From the IMG/VR virus record IMGVR_UViG_3300025093_000080, positions 1 through 30,305 of that record: a stretch of DNA of 30,305 nucleotides. One strand, written 5' to 3'. Each line of letters starts with the position of its first letter. Within the stretch, counting starts at the first letter, position 1. The notes under the pieces are model-generated. The model ran no database searches. It saw only the letters and a list, made by a program, of their open reading frames with translations, and was not told the origin of the DNA. Below, piece after piece: positions 20,222 to 28,070 of the stretch. Source of the DNA: a virus. Position numbers and translations under genes: made by a program.

Positions 20222-21727
20222 TTATGCTCCTCTTACAGCTTTAGAGAAACTACCGCCACGCATTCTGCTATCAGCAACTGCTGCTTTAGCTGCTTCCTGT
20301 ATTTGTGGCATTAAGTTTTGTATCTCAGCGCGTACAGTTTGTTGAACGCCTGTAGTGACGTTTATTGTTTGATTGATTACATTACCTGCTTGCTGTCCTT
20401 GATGATGATCGATAACTGTTTCTCGTGGGTGTAGAACACTAAGAAAACCGCCCTTACCGTCAATTCCACCAGAACGCGCTCCCATTCCTGTAAAGCCACC
20501 GCCCTCATTGCTAGGCAAGCCAAAAGTCCCTGGAGCAAAGTCTGGTATTGCAAAATCAGTTGGCAGTTCAGGCAAATCTAGCGGGACATTAATTTCTGCG
20601 GCTTTTACTGGATTAGCTACTGTTTCAGGCTTAAAGGTTGTTGCGTTCATAATCACGCCAAATATCTGATCAGTTATATATTTCTTAACAATCATTCTTG
20701 TTAAGTCATCAACTACAGACTTAGCAACATTTCTCATTGCATCCTTAAACGACATCGCGCCAGTGATAGCATTAACAAAACCGTCACCAATAGTATCAGC
20801 AAATTTTTGCGCTGTTCTTTCTTGTTGTTTAAGGGCTTTTTCTATATCTTTTTGATCTTTATTGAACCTATCTTTCTTTTCCTTTTCACGTTTTTTGTCA
20901 GCGTCAGCAGCATCTTGTTTTGCCTGTAGAGTATTGTTTAAGGCTAACAGTTCGCCAGCTTCTTGCTCACTTATTGCGCCTTTTACTGCCAACATTCCAA
21001 TTTCATACGCTCTTAATGCTGAACCAGCTAACCCAAAAGTGTTAATTTGCCTTTCTAGCGATTCCTTTTGTTTTTCAAAAGCTGTTGAAGTGTCATCGAT
21101 ACTTTTAGCTAAATCTTTATTTTCTTTTTTAAGGTTTTCAATGCTTGCTTCTAATTCCTTAATTCTTTGTTGTCTTTCTTGCTCATTTCCACCAAAGAAA
21201 ATTCTATTAAAAGATAAAGTGATTCTAGTAAGGTCATTCAGTTCTCTTTGATTATCTTTTATCAAGTCTTTATTATCATTCATTAATTTGGTGACTTGCG
21301 TTCTGACTAGTGCTTTCTGAGCATCACCTAATTCATCAAACCTTTCTTTAAGGGTTTTCATTCTATCTTCTAACCCTTTAGCTGCTTCAGTCGCACCAAA
21401 AAACTTAGGTGCTAAACCCATAGCTAAAGCAGCACCAAGCGCGATTACAGCACCAACCATTGCACCTTGCGGCCCAAATAAAGATGCAATCTGTGAACCT
21501 TGCTGACCAAAAATGATCATTGCATTTGTTCCCATTTGCGCCTGAACAGCAATATCCTGAAACTGATGACCTACCTGACCTAGACCACCACGCATGAATC
21601 GAAATTGATTGTTAAGAACCTTTCCTTGCCTTTCGGTTTTATTCATCTCACTACGGAACTTGCCCATACCCTGAGATGCTTTGTCCCTAAATTCTGTTTC
21701 AATTACTGCTTTTGCTGTTTTAGCCAT
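20222..21727 (-). CDS. Tail tape measure protein (short)
   Basis: A 501-aa protein from the ATG at 21727 with GAGG upstream; a TTG at 21739 is less likely. The N-terminus is basic and helical, then comes FGPQGAMVGAVIALGAALAM, a hydrophobic segment near residues 80-100, a long charged helical region with coiled-coil potential (about 110-330), and a Gly/Thr-rich end with NVINQTINVTTGVQQTVRAE. That set is typical of siphophage tape measures, which set tail length at roughly 0.15 nm per residue; this length predicts a tail of about 75 nm (estimate from a known rule). It follows the chaperone pair. Confidence 0.85.
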   Translation of the reverse strand: MAKTAKAVIETEFRDKASQGMGKFRSEMNKTERQGKVLNNQFRFMRGGLGQVGHQFQDIAVQAQMGTNAMIIFGQQGSQIASLFGPQGAMVGAVIALGAALAMGLAPKFFGATEAAKGLEDRMKTLKERFDELGDAQKALVRTQVTKLMNDNKDLIKDNQRELNDLTRITLSFNRIFFGGNEQERQQRIKELEASIENLKKENKDLAKSIDDTSTAFEKQKESLERQINTFGLAGSALRAYEIGMLAVKGAISEQEAGELLALNNTLQAKQDAADADKKREKEKKDRFNKDQKDIEKALKQQERTAQKFADTIGDGFVNAITGAMSFKDAMRNVAKSVVDDLTRMIVKKYITDQIFGVIMNATTFKPETVANPVKAAEINVPLDLPELPTDFAIPDFAPGTFGLPSNEGGGFTGMGARSGGIDGKGGFLSVLHPRETVIDHHQGQQAGNVINQTINVTTGVQQTVRAEIQNLMPQIQEAAKAAVADSRMRGGSFSKAVRGA

Positions 21728-22207
21728 TTCTTGCCTCAAATTTCTCGTGTTTTAGACGCAAATAGGTGAACCAATGATTAAACTCATCGGGTGTCATAGC
21801 TAAGATGGTTGAGAGTGGCTGACCAAGATGTTCTGCCAACTGAAACATAAAATAAATCTCAGTTGGCTCACCTTGATCATTTGTTAGTTTTTTTCGCGTT
21901 CCTCTTCATCGTCTATTTCTAGAACGAAGTTAGCAACCCTACTTAAAACCTCTGGATCAACCTGATTTCTTAACTTAACCTTGTCACCCACATCAAATAC
22001 AGGATCGCCATTTTCATCTGTTATGCCATAGATTAAAGCATAAACAAGATAGTCTGTATTGTTGCCATCGGCTCTGGCGAACCATTTGGCTTTATCTTCC
22101 AAAGATAGGTTCTTCGAGTAGAGAGTGCAATCCCACTCATCTACCCGAATACTTCTAATCTCTTTGTTACTAAAGTGCGCTACTGCGCTGTCAATCAATT
22201 TTCCCAT
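21720..22207 (-). CDS. GT tail assembly chaperone fusion by -1 frameshift
   Basis: A predicted 162-aa product in which ribosomes slip by -1 at A-AAA-AAC (21893-21887), reading the 107 residues of the G-like part and then 55 residues of a T-like part. The T part contains FQLAEHLGQPLSTILAMTPD then EFNHWFTYLRLKHEKFEA and ends at a TAA at 21722-21720, overlapping the tape-measure start. The lambda G/GT pair binds the tape measure and delivers tube subunits. A 9-bp stem downstream (21835-21843 with 21859-21867) could stimulate slippage. Without the frameshift the T frame has no good start of its own. Confidence 0.8.
21835..21893 (-). promoter_or_regulatory. Programmed -1 frameshift signal (slippery heptamer and stem)
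   Basis: The slippery heptamer A-AAA-AAC is at 21893-21887 in the zero frame, directly before the TAA of the G frame. After a 19-base spacer comes GCCAACTGA, a 15-base loop and TCAGTTGGC, a perfect 9-bp stem at 21867-21859 / 21843-21835. The spacer is longer than the canonical 5-9 bases, so a pseudoknot or a weaker stimulator is possible. Confidence 0.75.
21884..22207 (-). CDS. Tail assembly chaperone, G-like
   Basis: A 107-aa acidic protein ending VLEIDDEEEREKN, whose last lysine codons are the slippery tract. It sits between the tail tube gene and the tape measure gene, as G does in lambda. Residues 20-80 (IRVDEWDCTLYSKNLSLEDK through YLVYALIYGITDENGDPVFD) match tail assembly chaperone families of siphophages. 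It binds the tape measure during tail assembly and, by frameshift, also forms the GT version. Expression in a G-to-GT ratio is expected from the frameshift signal. Confidence 0.8.
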   Translation of the reverse strand: MGKLIDSAVAHFSNKEIRSIRVDEWDCTLYSKNLSLEDKAKWFARADGNNTDYLVYALIYGITDENGDPVFDVGDKVKLRNQVDPEVLSRVANFVLEIDDEEEREKN

Positions 22208-22228
22208 AGTTTAATCCCCATTAACTAT

Positions 22229-22630
22229 TTAGATAGTTTGCTCATCAATGTGACCGTTACCAGTTACAGTGATAGATGCTTCTACTAGACCGTCTACAGC
22301 AACTGTCTTAGATACGCCTGTTACTATAGCAGCACCTTCCCAGATTTCGTACCCACTGTCAGTACCTCGTGGGTATAGCTTAACAGTTACAGAAGAACCC
22401 TCTGTCAATGCACCTTGTCCTGCGTCTGAGTCATCCCAGATTAGGTTTAGTGAAGCTGTCCATGACTTTAGAGTCAATGCAACTTTCGCCCAACCAGCAT
22501 CATCACCTGACGCATTTAGAGTTGATGTATCAGCAGTGTTAGCTGTGATGTCTAGTGTAAAATCTTTAACTTCGGCTACAGCGTCTGTACCAACGAAAAC
22601 TGCGCCACCATATCCTGCATGAGTTGCCAT
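22229..22630 (-). CDS. Major tail tube protein
   Basis: A 133-aa protein. MATHAGYGGAVFVGTDAVAE, then FTLDITANTADTSTLNASGD, then WTASLNLIWDDSDAGQGALT, and TGVSKTVAVDGLVEASITVT, follow the beta-sandwich of siphophage tail tube subunits, which stack as hexamers around the tape measure. The size is typical for the shorter tube proteins. AGAGG is about nine bases upstream of the ATG. Gene order (terminator, tube, chaperones, tape measure) fits lambda-type tails. Confidence 0.85.
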   Translation of the reverse strand: MATHAGYGGAVFVGTDAVAEVKDFTLDITANTADTSTLNASGDDAGWAKVALTLKSWTASLNLIWDDSDAGQGALTEGSSVTVKLYPRGTDSGYEIWEGAAIVTGVSKTVAVDGLVEASITVTGNGHIDEQTI

Positions 22631-22676
22631 ATTATATACCTCTGCTCTTAGAGCGTTAATTTAGGCGCAATCGCCA

Positions 22677-23120
22677 TTAAATAATAACATCAGGATTGTT
22701 TTCACGCACCTGATACGTTACTTCAACTGCAATGCGAGCAACCGCAACTGGTTGATCACCATCACCGTTAAAATCTATGTCATAAGAGATAATGCGTGTA
22801 TCTTTTGCATTGCCGCCTCTAGTTGTATCTGTAGCTAGTGCTTCTTCTACCTCTACAGATATTTTATCTAAATCATTGTCATAGTTCTCGGTAGCCATGA
22901 CATAAATTTCTACATCATACGATGCAGTTCTATGCTGTAACCTCGGACTAGTAATTGCTCTGTACTCGATCTCTTCTGCTTTATTGTAGATAAGAAGTCC
23001 AGGCAATTTACTTCTATGCATGGGATAGACTCTACTTTGAAACACATTGCTTCCAGTAGTGGTTAGCCCTGTCAAAGTAGTCTTAATGTTATCCCTAATA
23101 GTTTTTCTAGCATGAGCCAT
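22677..23120 (-). CDS. U: Tail terminator protein (U-like)
   Basis: A 147-aa protein. AHARKTIRDNIKTTLTGLTT, PGLLIYNKAEEIEYRAITSP and RLQHRTASYDVEIYVMATEN then LDKISVEVEEALA are features of lambda gpU-type tail terminators, which cap the tube and form the tail side of the head-tail joint. Position between the joining protein and the tube gene agrees. GAGG lies eight bases before the ATG. Confidence 0.75.
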   Translation of the reverse strand: MAHARKTIRDNIKTTLTGLTTTGSNVFQSRVYPMHRSKLPGLLIYNKAEEIEYRAITSPRLQHRTASYDVEIYVMATENYDNDLDKISVEVEEALATDTTRGGNAKDTRIISYDIDFNGDGDQPVAVARIAVEVTYQVRENNPDVII

Positions 23121-23426
23121 TTATTGTGCCTCTAATACTATTTCAGTAATGCCTGTTCCATCATCCATGAGTATCTTAACATCGTACAGCTTATCACGAA
23201 TGATAAACACATCATCTTCTGCTGCGTTTGGTATGTCACTCGTTCTTACAGTTAGTCTTGGCTCAACTGCAATGAAATTGACTGTTCCACCAGCATCAAC
23301 TGCTCTATACTCATTATCAAATATAGCTGTAATGTTTGCTTGCGAGCCTACCTCTGGTATGAAACTAACAGTCTCACCAAAGTCAGTAAGCATTAACAAT
23401 CTATCATCAGCAGTTTCTACTGGCAT
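23121..23426 (-). CDS. Head-tail joining protein (FII-like)
   Basis: A 101-aa beta-rich protein. DFGETVSFIPEVGSQANITA, an EYRAVDAGGTVNFIAVEPRL strand and TSDIPNAAEDDVFIIRDKLY then DVKILMDDGTGITEIVLEAQ match the small Phage_attach/FII-type joining proteins that bind the head connector and the tail. It overlaps the preceding stop by one base (TAATG). The family call rests on length, composition and place before the U-like gene. Confidence 0.7.
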   Translation of the reverse strand: MPVETADDRLLMLTDFGETVSFIPEVGSQANITAIFDNEYRAVDAGGTVNFIAVEPRLTVRTSDIPNAAEDDVFIIRDKLYDVKILMDDGTGITEIVLEAQ

Positions 23427-23623
23427 TATTTCTTCGCTCTAGTTCTAGGCTTAACGTCATCTAAGCCGATACTTCTATCTTCTATCTTAGGCTCTTCAGC
23501 AACAGGTACAGCCTGACCGCCATTAATTAGCTTTTCTGCCGAAGCATCATCTACTACAGCTACAGTGCCTGACTTGTAACGCGCAGCACCTACAGCACAA
23601 TCTAACTTAAATTCAACTTTCAT
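23426..23623 (-). CDS. Small protein after the capsid gene
   Basis: A 65-aa protein. The middle, YKSGTVAVVDDASAEKLING, followed by GGQAVPVAEEP, resembles a short beta domain found in small phage structural or head accessory proteins. The C-terminus is basic (VKPRTRAKK). GGAG lies six bases before the ATG. It lies behind the capsid terminator hairpin at 23682-23700 and in front of the joining protein, so it may be a head decoration or completion protein, but no family is recognised. Confidence 0.55.
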   Translation of the reverse strand: MKVEFKLDCAVGAARYKSGTVAVVDDASAEKLINGGQAVPVAEEPKIEDRSIGLDDVKPRTRAKK

Positions 23624-23669
23624 AATCGTCTCCTTTAGTAAAAGCTACTACGCAACAACCACGGAATAG

Positions 23670-23700
23670 CCTTTAGTAAAAGAGGGGGGCAAGCCCCCTC
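23670..23700 (-). terminator. Terminator or attenuator hairpin after the capsid gene
   Basis: GAGGGGG (23682-23688) pairs with CCCCCTC (23694-23700) with a GCAAG loop. On the minus strand the stem is followed by TTTTACTAAAGG, a U-rich tract. It stands nine bases past the capsid stop at 23709 and probably reduces read-through into the tail genes, giving more capsid than tail message. The CCTTTAGTAAAAG sequence beside it recurs at 23632-23644. Confidence 0.65.
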
Positions 23701-23708
23701 AGTATTAC

Positions 23709-24965
23709 TTATGCAGTTTGCTTACAGAAGCTACCGCCATGACGTACAGCAGCATCAACAGACTGTAGTGCAACAACGCGCACTGTACCAGTAGTAGAAG
23801 CTGTGTATGGGTCAACTACGATGTCTAGTCCACCGAACATACCAATTAGTAAGTCGCTGAAGTTACCGAAGTAAGCGTGTTGTGCAGACGCTTGGTTAGT
23901 AACAATCGCTCTGTAACCATTGATTTGACCGTTTTCTAGTACGAAAGAGCCAGAACCTGTGTCTTTAGCAGTGCCTTTCAAAACGCCAGCCATGCTTGGT
24001 GGCAAGATGTAAGACAAGTTGCCAAGAAGAGCATTCTCAGTAGCAACTTCAGTTTCCATCTCAATCATTTCTGCAAAAGTTGGAGCAGTTGCATCAGCGA
24101 AAGTGATAGCCTGAACACCATTAGCATTCTCAATACCAGTTGGCTGACCAGAAGCACCTGTACCCTCTAGACCAGCTTTATCAATAGCGATTGCCATTGC
24201 TTTAGTAAGGTCATCACGGATTAGGCTTTCAACGTCTAGGCTAGATTGAATCAAAAGCTGACGAGTAACGTCTGTGAATGCACCTAGAGTTTTAGGTGAA
24301 AGACTTACATTACCAATAGTCATTTCTGATTCAGTTGCAGCACCACCCTCAGCAGAAATCCAAGAAGCAGATGCAACAGCAGTTTTCTTAGGAATCTTAA
24401 CGTCACCGCTTAGACCACCTAGCATAGTTGCACCAGCAGCCATCACAGATGAAGAGTTGCGTAACGCATCAATGAAATCACCGCCACGGAAATCTTCACC
24501 AATCAAATCGCCATCACCTTTGATAACTACAGGGTCTGCGCCATCAGCAGCAGCACCGAGATCACGCTTGTTCCAAGTGCGTAGAACTTCAGCAGGAAGC
24601 ATAATGCCTTGTGCAGTTTTACCGTACTGTTCCGCAGCAGCCCGTGAACATTCAAATTCGAATGCAGCAGCTTCTTGTGCCTTACGATCAGTTGGGTTAG
24701 CTAGAGCGTGAATTGCTCTCATCATGCTGAAACGCTTAGTTTCTGCTTTGCTCATGCCGATGTCTTGGCTTTCAAGAGCGTTTGTAGAGCCAATAGACTC
24801 TAGTAGTGCGCCACGGAACTCATCGATAGACTGACCAGAAGCGATTGCTTCACGAGCCATATCTGATTTGTTGTGACGTGCGCCTAACTCAACAATTTGA
24901 GCGGCATTTTTTTGTGCGGCTTGCTGGGCTTCAGCTTTTACCGCTTCTAAATTAACTTCTGACAT
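23709..24965 (-). CDS. Major capsid protein from an internal start
   Basis: The in-frame ATG at 24965 (Met346 of the fusion) is preceded by AGAGGA (24978-24973) with a 7-base spacer, one of the better ribosome sites in the window. Translation from it would give a 418-aa HK97-fold capsid protein without the protease. A helical delta-domain-like start (VKAEAQQAAQKNAAQIVELG) occupies about 90 residues before the shell fold. Capsid is needed in hundreds of copies and protease in few, so an internal start makes biological sense. The alternative is that all capsid arises by self-cleavage of the fusion. Confidence 0.6.
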   Translation of the reverse strand: MSEVNLEAVKAEAQQAAQKNAAQIVELGARHNKSDMAREAIASGQSIDEFRGALLESIGSTNALESQDIGMSKAETKRFSMMRAIHALANPTDRKAQEAAAFEFECSRAAAEQYGKTAQGIMLPAEVLRTWNKRDLGAAADGADPVVIKGDGDLIGEDFRGGDFIDALRNSSSVMAAGATMLGGLSGDVKIPKKTAVASASWISAEGGAATESEMTIGNVSLSPKTLGAFTDVTRQLLIQSSLDVESLIRDDLTKAMAIAIDKAGLEGTGASGQPTGIENANGVQAITFADATAPTFAEMIEMETEVATENALLGNLSYILPPSMAGVLKGTAKDTGSGSFVLENGQINGYRAIVTNQASAQHAYFGNFSDLLIGMFGGLDIVVDPYTASTTGTVRVVALQSVDAAVRHGGSFCKQTA

Positions 24966-26000
24966 AATATTGTCCTCTTTAAGGGAAGTTCTAATTACGG
25001 GTTTATTTTCAGCTTTGCCTGAACGCCCAACGCCAACTGTCATATCGGCAGGTATAGACACCAAACTTGCTTCAACAGGTTTCCATGACTTAGCGCGATA
25101 AGTTTCCTTATCATCGCTGTCTCTTTCCATCTTGCCAATAGAATAACCAACAGAAATGTTAGCTTTGATTCCATCAACAACATCAGAGAAAGCCTCACGA
25201 GCCAATTCACCTTTTCCAAAGCGAACTTCTGCGCGGAGTCTACGCGCATTCTCGTCTAGCTTAACTGATTTGATAACACCGATTTGCTTTTCAGGGTCAT
25301 GGTCTAAAAGCAATGGTGCGCGACCTGATGCAAGGAATGACAAATCAATCGACTCCTTACCGTGGTCTAATACCTCATTACCAAATGAACGAGCAACAGG
25401 CTCTTCACTGGATAACGCTATTTTAACTGTTCTAGTCTCTTCATCTATTGGAGACATTTCCATCTCCATAGCACGATGCTGTACTTCAGGACTAGCTGAA
25501 CGATCAGTTTCTTCTACCACTTCATCTGTAGTCTCTTCTACAGCTTCAGCAGTTTCTTCTACTGTCTCTTCAACTACTTCTTCAGCACGAACCTCATCAA
25601 CAGACTCAACAGTAGCTTCTACTTCTACTTCATTGTCCATATTTACAGCCTCTTCGTTTCTATCATCGTCTAACATACCAGCAATCTTCCTAGACCAAGA
25701 AAACCCAGCATCGCCACCCCATAATGCCCAAGCAATACGCCCTGCACTAGGATAACCATCTTCACCAGGGCTGAAGCCCTCTGCTTTCTTGTCTACTTCA
25801 TGCCGACTAAAGAAAGAGTACATTCTTTTTACTGTATCGAATGACAACTCTTTTCTATTCTTAATGTCTCTAGCCCTAGCAACACCAACTTCAGTGCCAC
25901 CACGACCAAACTCTTTACGCCATTCTAAACCTTTCTCGGCTTCTGACACCATTCCGTCAGTTGGCTTAGTGTTTATGTCCTTACCCTTGTACTTCGGCAT
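23709..26000 (-). CDS. Prohead protease and major capsid protein fusion
   Basis: A 763-aa protein from the ATG at 26000, six bases after GGAG; the two ATGs just upstream are too close to that site. Residues 1-105 form a conserved domain (GVARARDIKNRKELSFDTVK then GYPSAGRIAWALWGGD) seen before phage proteases. A Glu/Val-rich linker spans about 120-165. Residues about 175-330 are an S78-type prohead protease with His234 in LLLDHD and Ser283 in ISVGYS. From about 346 to the end is an HK97-fold capsid protein, with ISAEGGAATESEMTIGNVSL then SPKTLGA, and the C-terminal strands. A ribosome site and ATG at 24965 (Met346) would yield free capsid. Cleavage at that junction is expected. Confidence 0.9.
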   Translation of the reverse strand: MPKYKGKDINTKPTDGMVSEAEKGLEWRKEFGRGGTEVGVARARDIKNRKELSFDTVKRMYSFFSRHEVDKKAEGFSPGEDGYPSAGRIAWALWGGDAGFSWSRKIAGMLDDDRNEEAVNMDNEVEVEATVESVDEVRAEEVVEETVEETAEAVEETTDEVVEETDRSASPEVQHRAMEMEMSPIDEETRTVKIALSSEEPVARSFGNEVLDHGKESIDLSFLASGRAPLLLDHDPEKQIGVIKSVKLDENARRLRAEVRFGKGELAREAFSDVVDGIKANISVGYSIGKMERDSDDKETYRAKSWKPVEASLVSIPADMTVGVGRSGKAENKPVIRTSLKEDNIMSEVNLEAVKAEAQQAAQKNAAQIVELGARHNKSDMAREAIASGQSIDEFRGALLESIGSTNALESQDIGMSKAETKRFSMMRAIHALANPTDRKAQEAAAFEFECSRAAAEQYGKTAQGIMLPAEVLRTWNKRDLGAAADGADPVVIKGDGDLIGEDFRGGDFIDALRNSSSVMAAGATMLGGLSGDVKIPKKTAVASASWISAEGGAATESEMTIGNVSLSPKTLGAFTDVTRQLLIQSSLDVESLIRDDLTKAMAIAIDKAGLEGTGASGQPTGIENANGVQAITFADATAPTFAEMIEMETEVATENALLGNLSYILPPSMAGVLKGTAKDTGSGSFVLENGQINGYRAIVTNQASAQHAYFGNFSDLLIGMFGGLDIVVDPYTASTTGTVRVVALQSVDAAVRHGGSFCKQTA
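24966..24980 (-). promoter_or_regulatory. Internal ribosome binding site before the capsid domain
   Basis: AGAGGA at 24978-24973 on the minus strand, then seven bases to the ATG at 24965, all inside the coding sequence of the protease-capsid fusion. It is located at the boundary of protease and capsid domains. Confidence 0.6.
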
Positions 26001-27474
26001 CATCATCTCCGATTATATCAGGATTTACACTGTTAAAGTTAGCCCCATAAGGCTCTAATGCGTAGGATATGCCATATTGTTCCGCTATATCCTTATCTCT
26101 TGCGATCTGAGACACTAACTCTTCTACATCCTTACCATACTGACTAGCAACGTCAGATAGGCTTAGAACGCCTGATTTAAGCCCTAGAATCGCTGCATTC
26201 ATCTCTTTCTGTGGGTCTACCCAGTTCCAAGCCTTGCCACGGAACTCAGCAGCATCAGAGAATCGGTCATACTGGCGAACAGGTATGCCAAAACTATTAA
26301 CTTCCATAGCTGCTGAAAGCCATTCATCATAAACAACTCGCACGAAGTGATCAGTAACGAACTTCTGTAAATTCTTGTAGGAATCGCGCTCTTCTAGCGC
26401 ACCTTGACGGATAGAACTGTAGGATACCGATTCTAGATCATTAGATAGAGCAAAGTAGCTAACACCTAACGCTGAAGCTATACCTTTTAGTACCGCCTTG
26501 TGGAATGAGTCAAACTCATTATTTGGATACTGTGGGTCGAATGACTTAAAGTCTACGCCATTTGGTAGCTGATGGAAAGTGCCAGGCTGTGCTTCCATGA
26601 TAGGCATATTGCCATCTAGGTCATCAGCGACAAATCCATCACCGCTAGGCGAAGTGAAGAAGCCCATCTTGCTCGCACCAATACGAGCATTTACAACCGC
26701 AGCTTCTCTTAATGCACCTAATTGCTTCATAGCAGAAATAGCTGGTGTCATCCACGGCTCACCGCGAGTTTGTCCTGCTCTGCTTGGGTCATACAAGTGA
26801 ATCATTCTTTCAGCAGGGATTCTAACGTGCTTTGGAGACTTTCCTGTTGTTGTATAGTCGTAATCGCCTGGATGATAGGTAAGAACATGATAAGCAACAG
26901 GCTTTCTGAAGCGATCTAGTTCGACACCCATGCGTACTTCATTGCCATTGGATAGTCTTTCGTTCTTCTGCTCATCAATCTGATCAGGCTCTAGGAACTC
27001 TAAAGCGAACGAATCATGGAAGTTAGCACCACGATGCTTAACAATAAACACTTCACCGTCACGCGCTAGGCACTCAATAGCTAGTTTCTGTGCATCTACC
27101 CACGACATACTGCCGTCTACAGTACAATTACCTAGCTTACCCCACTTGCGGAACGCTGACTCAACGCGCTGATTACCGTCTTGATCTAATCTGCCTACAG
27201 AATCTGTTGCTTTTACCTGTAATCCAAAGCCTTTTTCGCCAATGACGTTATTTTTAAGCAGATTTAGGTATTTTTTAGCATATTCATTGTTTCTAGCTAA
27301 ATCTCGTGATCTAGAGCGTATTTTGCGTAGTGCAGGGCGTAATTCTGAGTCTGCTGACCTTTCTGAACCCTTAAAATCAGCAAAAATGTGTCCAGTATTA
27401 GCCGCAGCGTATGATCTCTTGAAGATTTTGCCTTTATTCTCGGTTTTTGGCTTAAATATGTCAAAAAGAGCCAT
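25981..27474 (-). CDS. Portal protein (lambda gpB family)
   Basis: A 497-aa protein of the Phage_portal_2 type. RDLARNNEYAKKYLNLLKNN followed by VIGEKGFGLQVKA is the conserved N-terminal block. Later DEQKNERLSNGNEVRMGVEL and the GIASALGVSYFALSNDLESV then SYSSIRQGALEER block are the diagnostic portal motifs. Portals form the dodecameric ring through which DNA enters the prohead and which binds the terminase and the joining proteins. GAGG is six bases upstream of the ATG. The gene abuts the connector stop and overlaps the next gene by about 20 bases. Confidence 0.92.
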   Translation of the reverse strand: MALFDIFKPKTENKGKIFKRSYAAANTGHIFADFKGSERSADSELRPALRKIRSRSRDLARNNEYAKKYLNLLKNNVIGEKGFGLQVKATDSVGRLDQDGNQRVESAFRKWGKLGNCTVDGSMSWVDAQKLAIECLARDGEVFIVKHRGANFHDSFALEFLEPDQIDEQKNERLSNGNEVRMGVELDRFRKPVAYHVLTYHPGDYDYTTTGKSPKHVRIPAERMIHLYDPSRAGQTRGEPWMTPAISAMKQLGALREAAVVNARIGASKMGFFTSPSGDGFVADDLDGNMPIMEAQPGTFHQLPNGVDFKSFDPQYPNNEFDSFHKAVLKGIASALGVSYFALSNDLESVSYSSIRQGALEERDSYKNLQKFVTDHFVRVVYDEWLSAAMEVNSFGIPVRQYDRFSDAAEFRGKAWNWVDPQKEMNAAILGLKSGVLSLSDVASQYGKDVEELVSQIARDKDIAEQYGISYALEPYGANFNSVNPDIIGDDDAEVQG

Positions 27475-28059
27475 TTAAAACCTCACTTGTATTGTAGATG
27501 AGTTTTTTCGCCCATGTTTTATGTCTATTTCGTTAGTTTCTTGCTTAACTTCTCTTCTGTAGAAGTCTCTAGCATTAACCAACTCTTCGAACGTCATCTT
27601 GTTGAGCGATCTACCAGCTATTGAGTAGCTTGCCACATCAGAATCAGCTTTACCACTAAGCAGACTTTCAATCTTACCAAGCATAATTTCAGCATGAGAG
27701 CGTGGATCAGCCTGATTCACATCAAGATCAGGGACAACCATGAAATGTCCGCGATCAACGACTATTCTTTCGTTATCTGAATTGCGCTCAATTTCAAGTT
27801 GATAGTAGTAGTGTCCTGATGCGAAGCTATCGCTGTCATCGCTAGATACTGTAAATAAGTAATGTGAAGTTTGACCAGTGCCAGTAACCGTTATTTCGTT
27901 ACTACCGCCACCGCTAATGCGAGCAACGTATCTTACTGTGTAATCTGCTGATGGGTAATCCGCTATGAAGTCTGAACGCTTCCACTGAACGAAATCGCCA
28001 ACAACTATTGTTTGGGGTTCTCCCTCTGGAGCGTTACTAGCATCAAATAGGTTTGCCAT
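27475..28059 (-). CDS. gpW-like head connector with N-terminal beta domain
   Basis: A 194-aa protein from the ATG at 28059 (AAAGG seven bases upstream; a GTG at 28080 lacks a site). The first 120 residues form a beta-rich, Ig-like domain ending in GHFMVVPDLDVNQADPRSHA. The C-terminal 60 residues, SYSIAGRSLNKMTFEELVNA then RDFYRREVKQE, have the SIxGRSLxxxxxxELxxxRDxxRxEV pattern that occurs in gpW-like connector proteins. In lambda, gpW closes the DNA-filled head and lies at this same place between terminase and portal. The two-domain form is larger than lambda gpW (68 aa). Confidence 0.7.
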   Translation of the reverse strand: MANLFDASNAPEGEPQTIVVGDFVQWKRSDFIADYPSADYTVRYVARISGGGSNEITVTGTGQTSHYLFTVSSDDSDSFASGHYYYQLEIERNSDNERIVVDRGHFMVVPDLDVNQADPRSHAEIMLGKIESLLSGKADSDVASYSIAGRSLNKMTFEELVNARDFYRREVKQETNEIDIKHGRKNSSTIQVRF

Positions 28060-28070
28060 TAAAGTTACCT

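Noticed and set aside
25156-25755. 199-codon plus-strand open frame with Ser/Thr-rich product
   Set aside because: It is the reverse-strand shadow of the Glu-rich linker and protease segment; reverse complements of Glu/Val codons give Ser/Thr runs.
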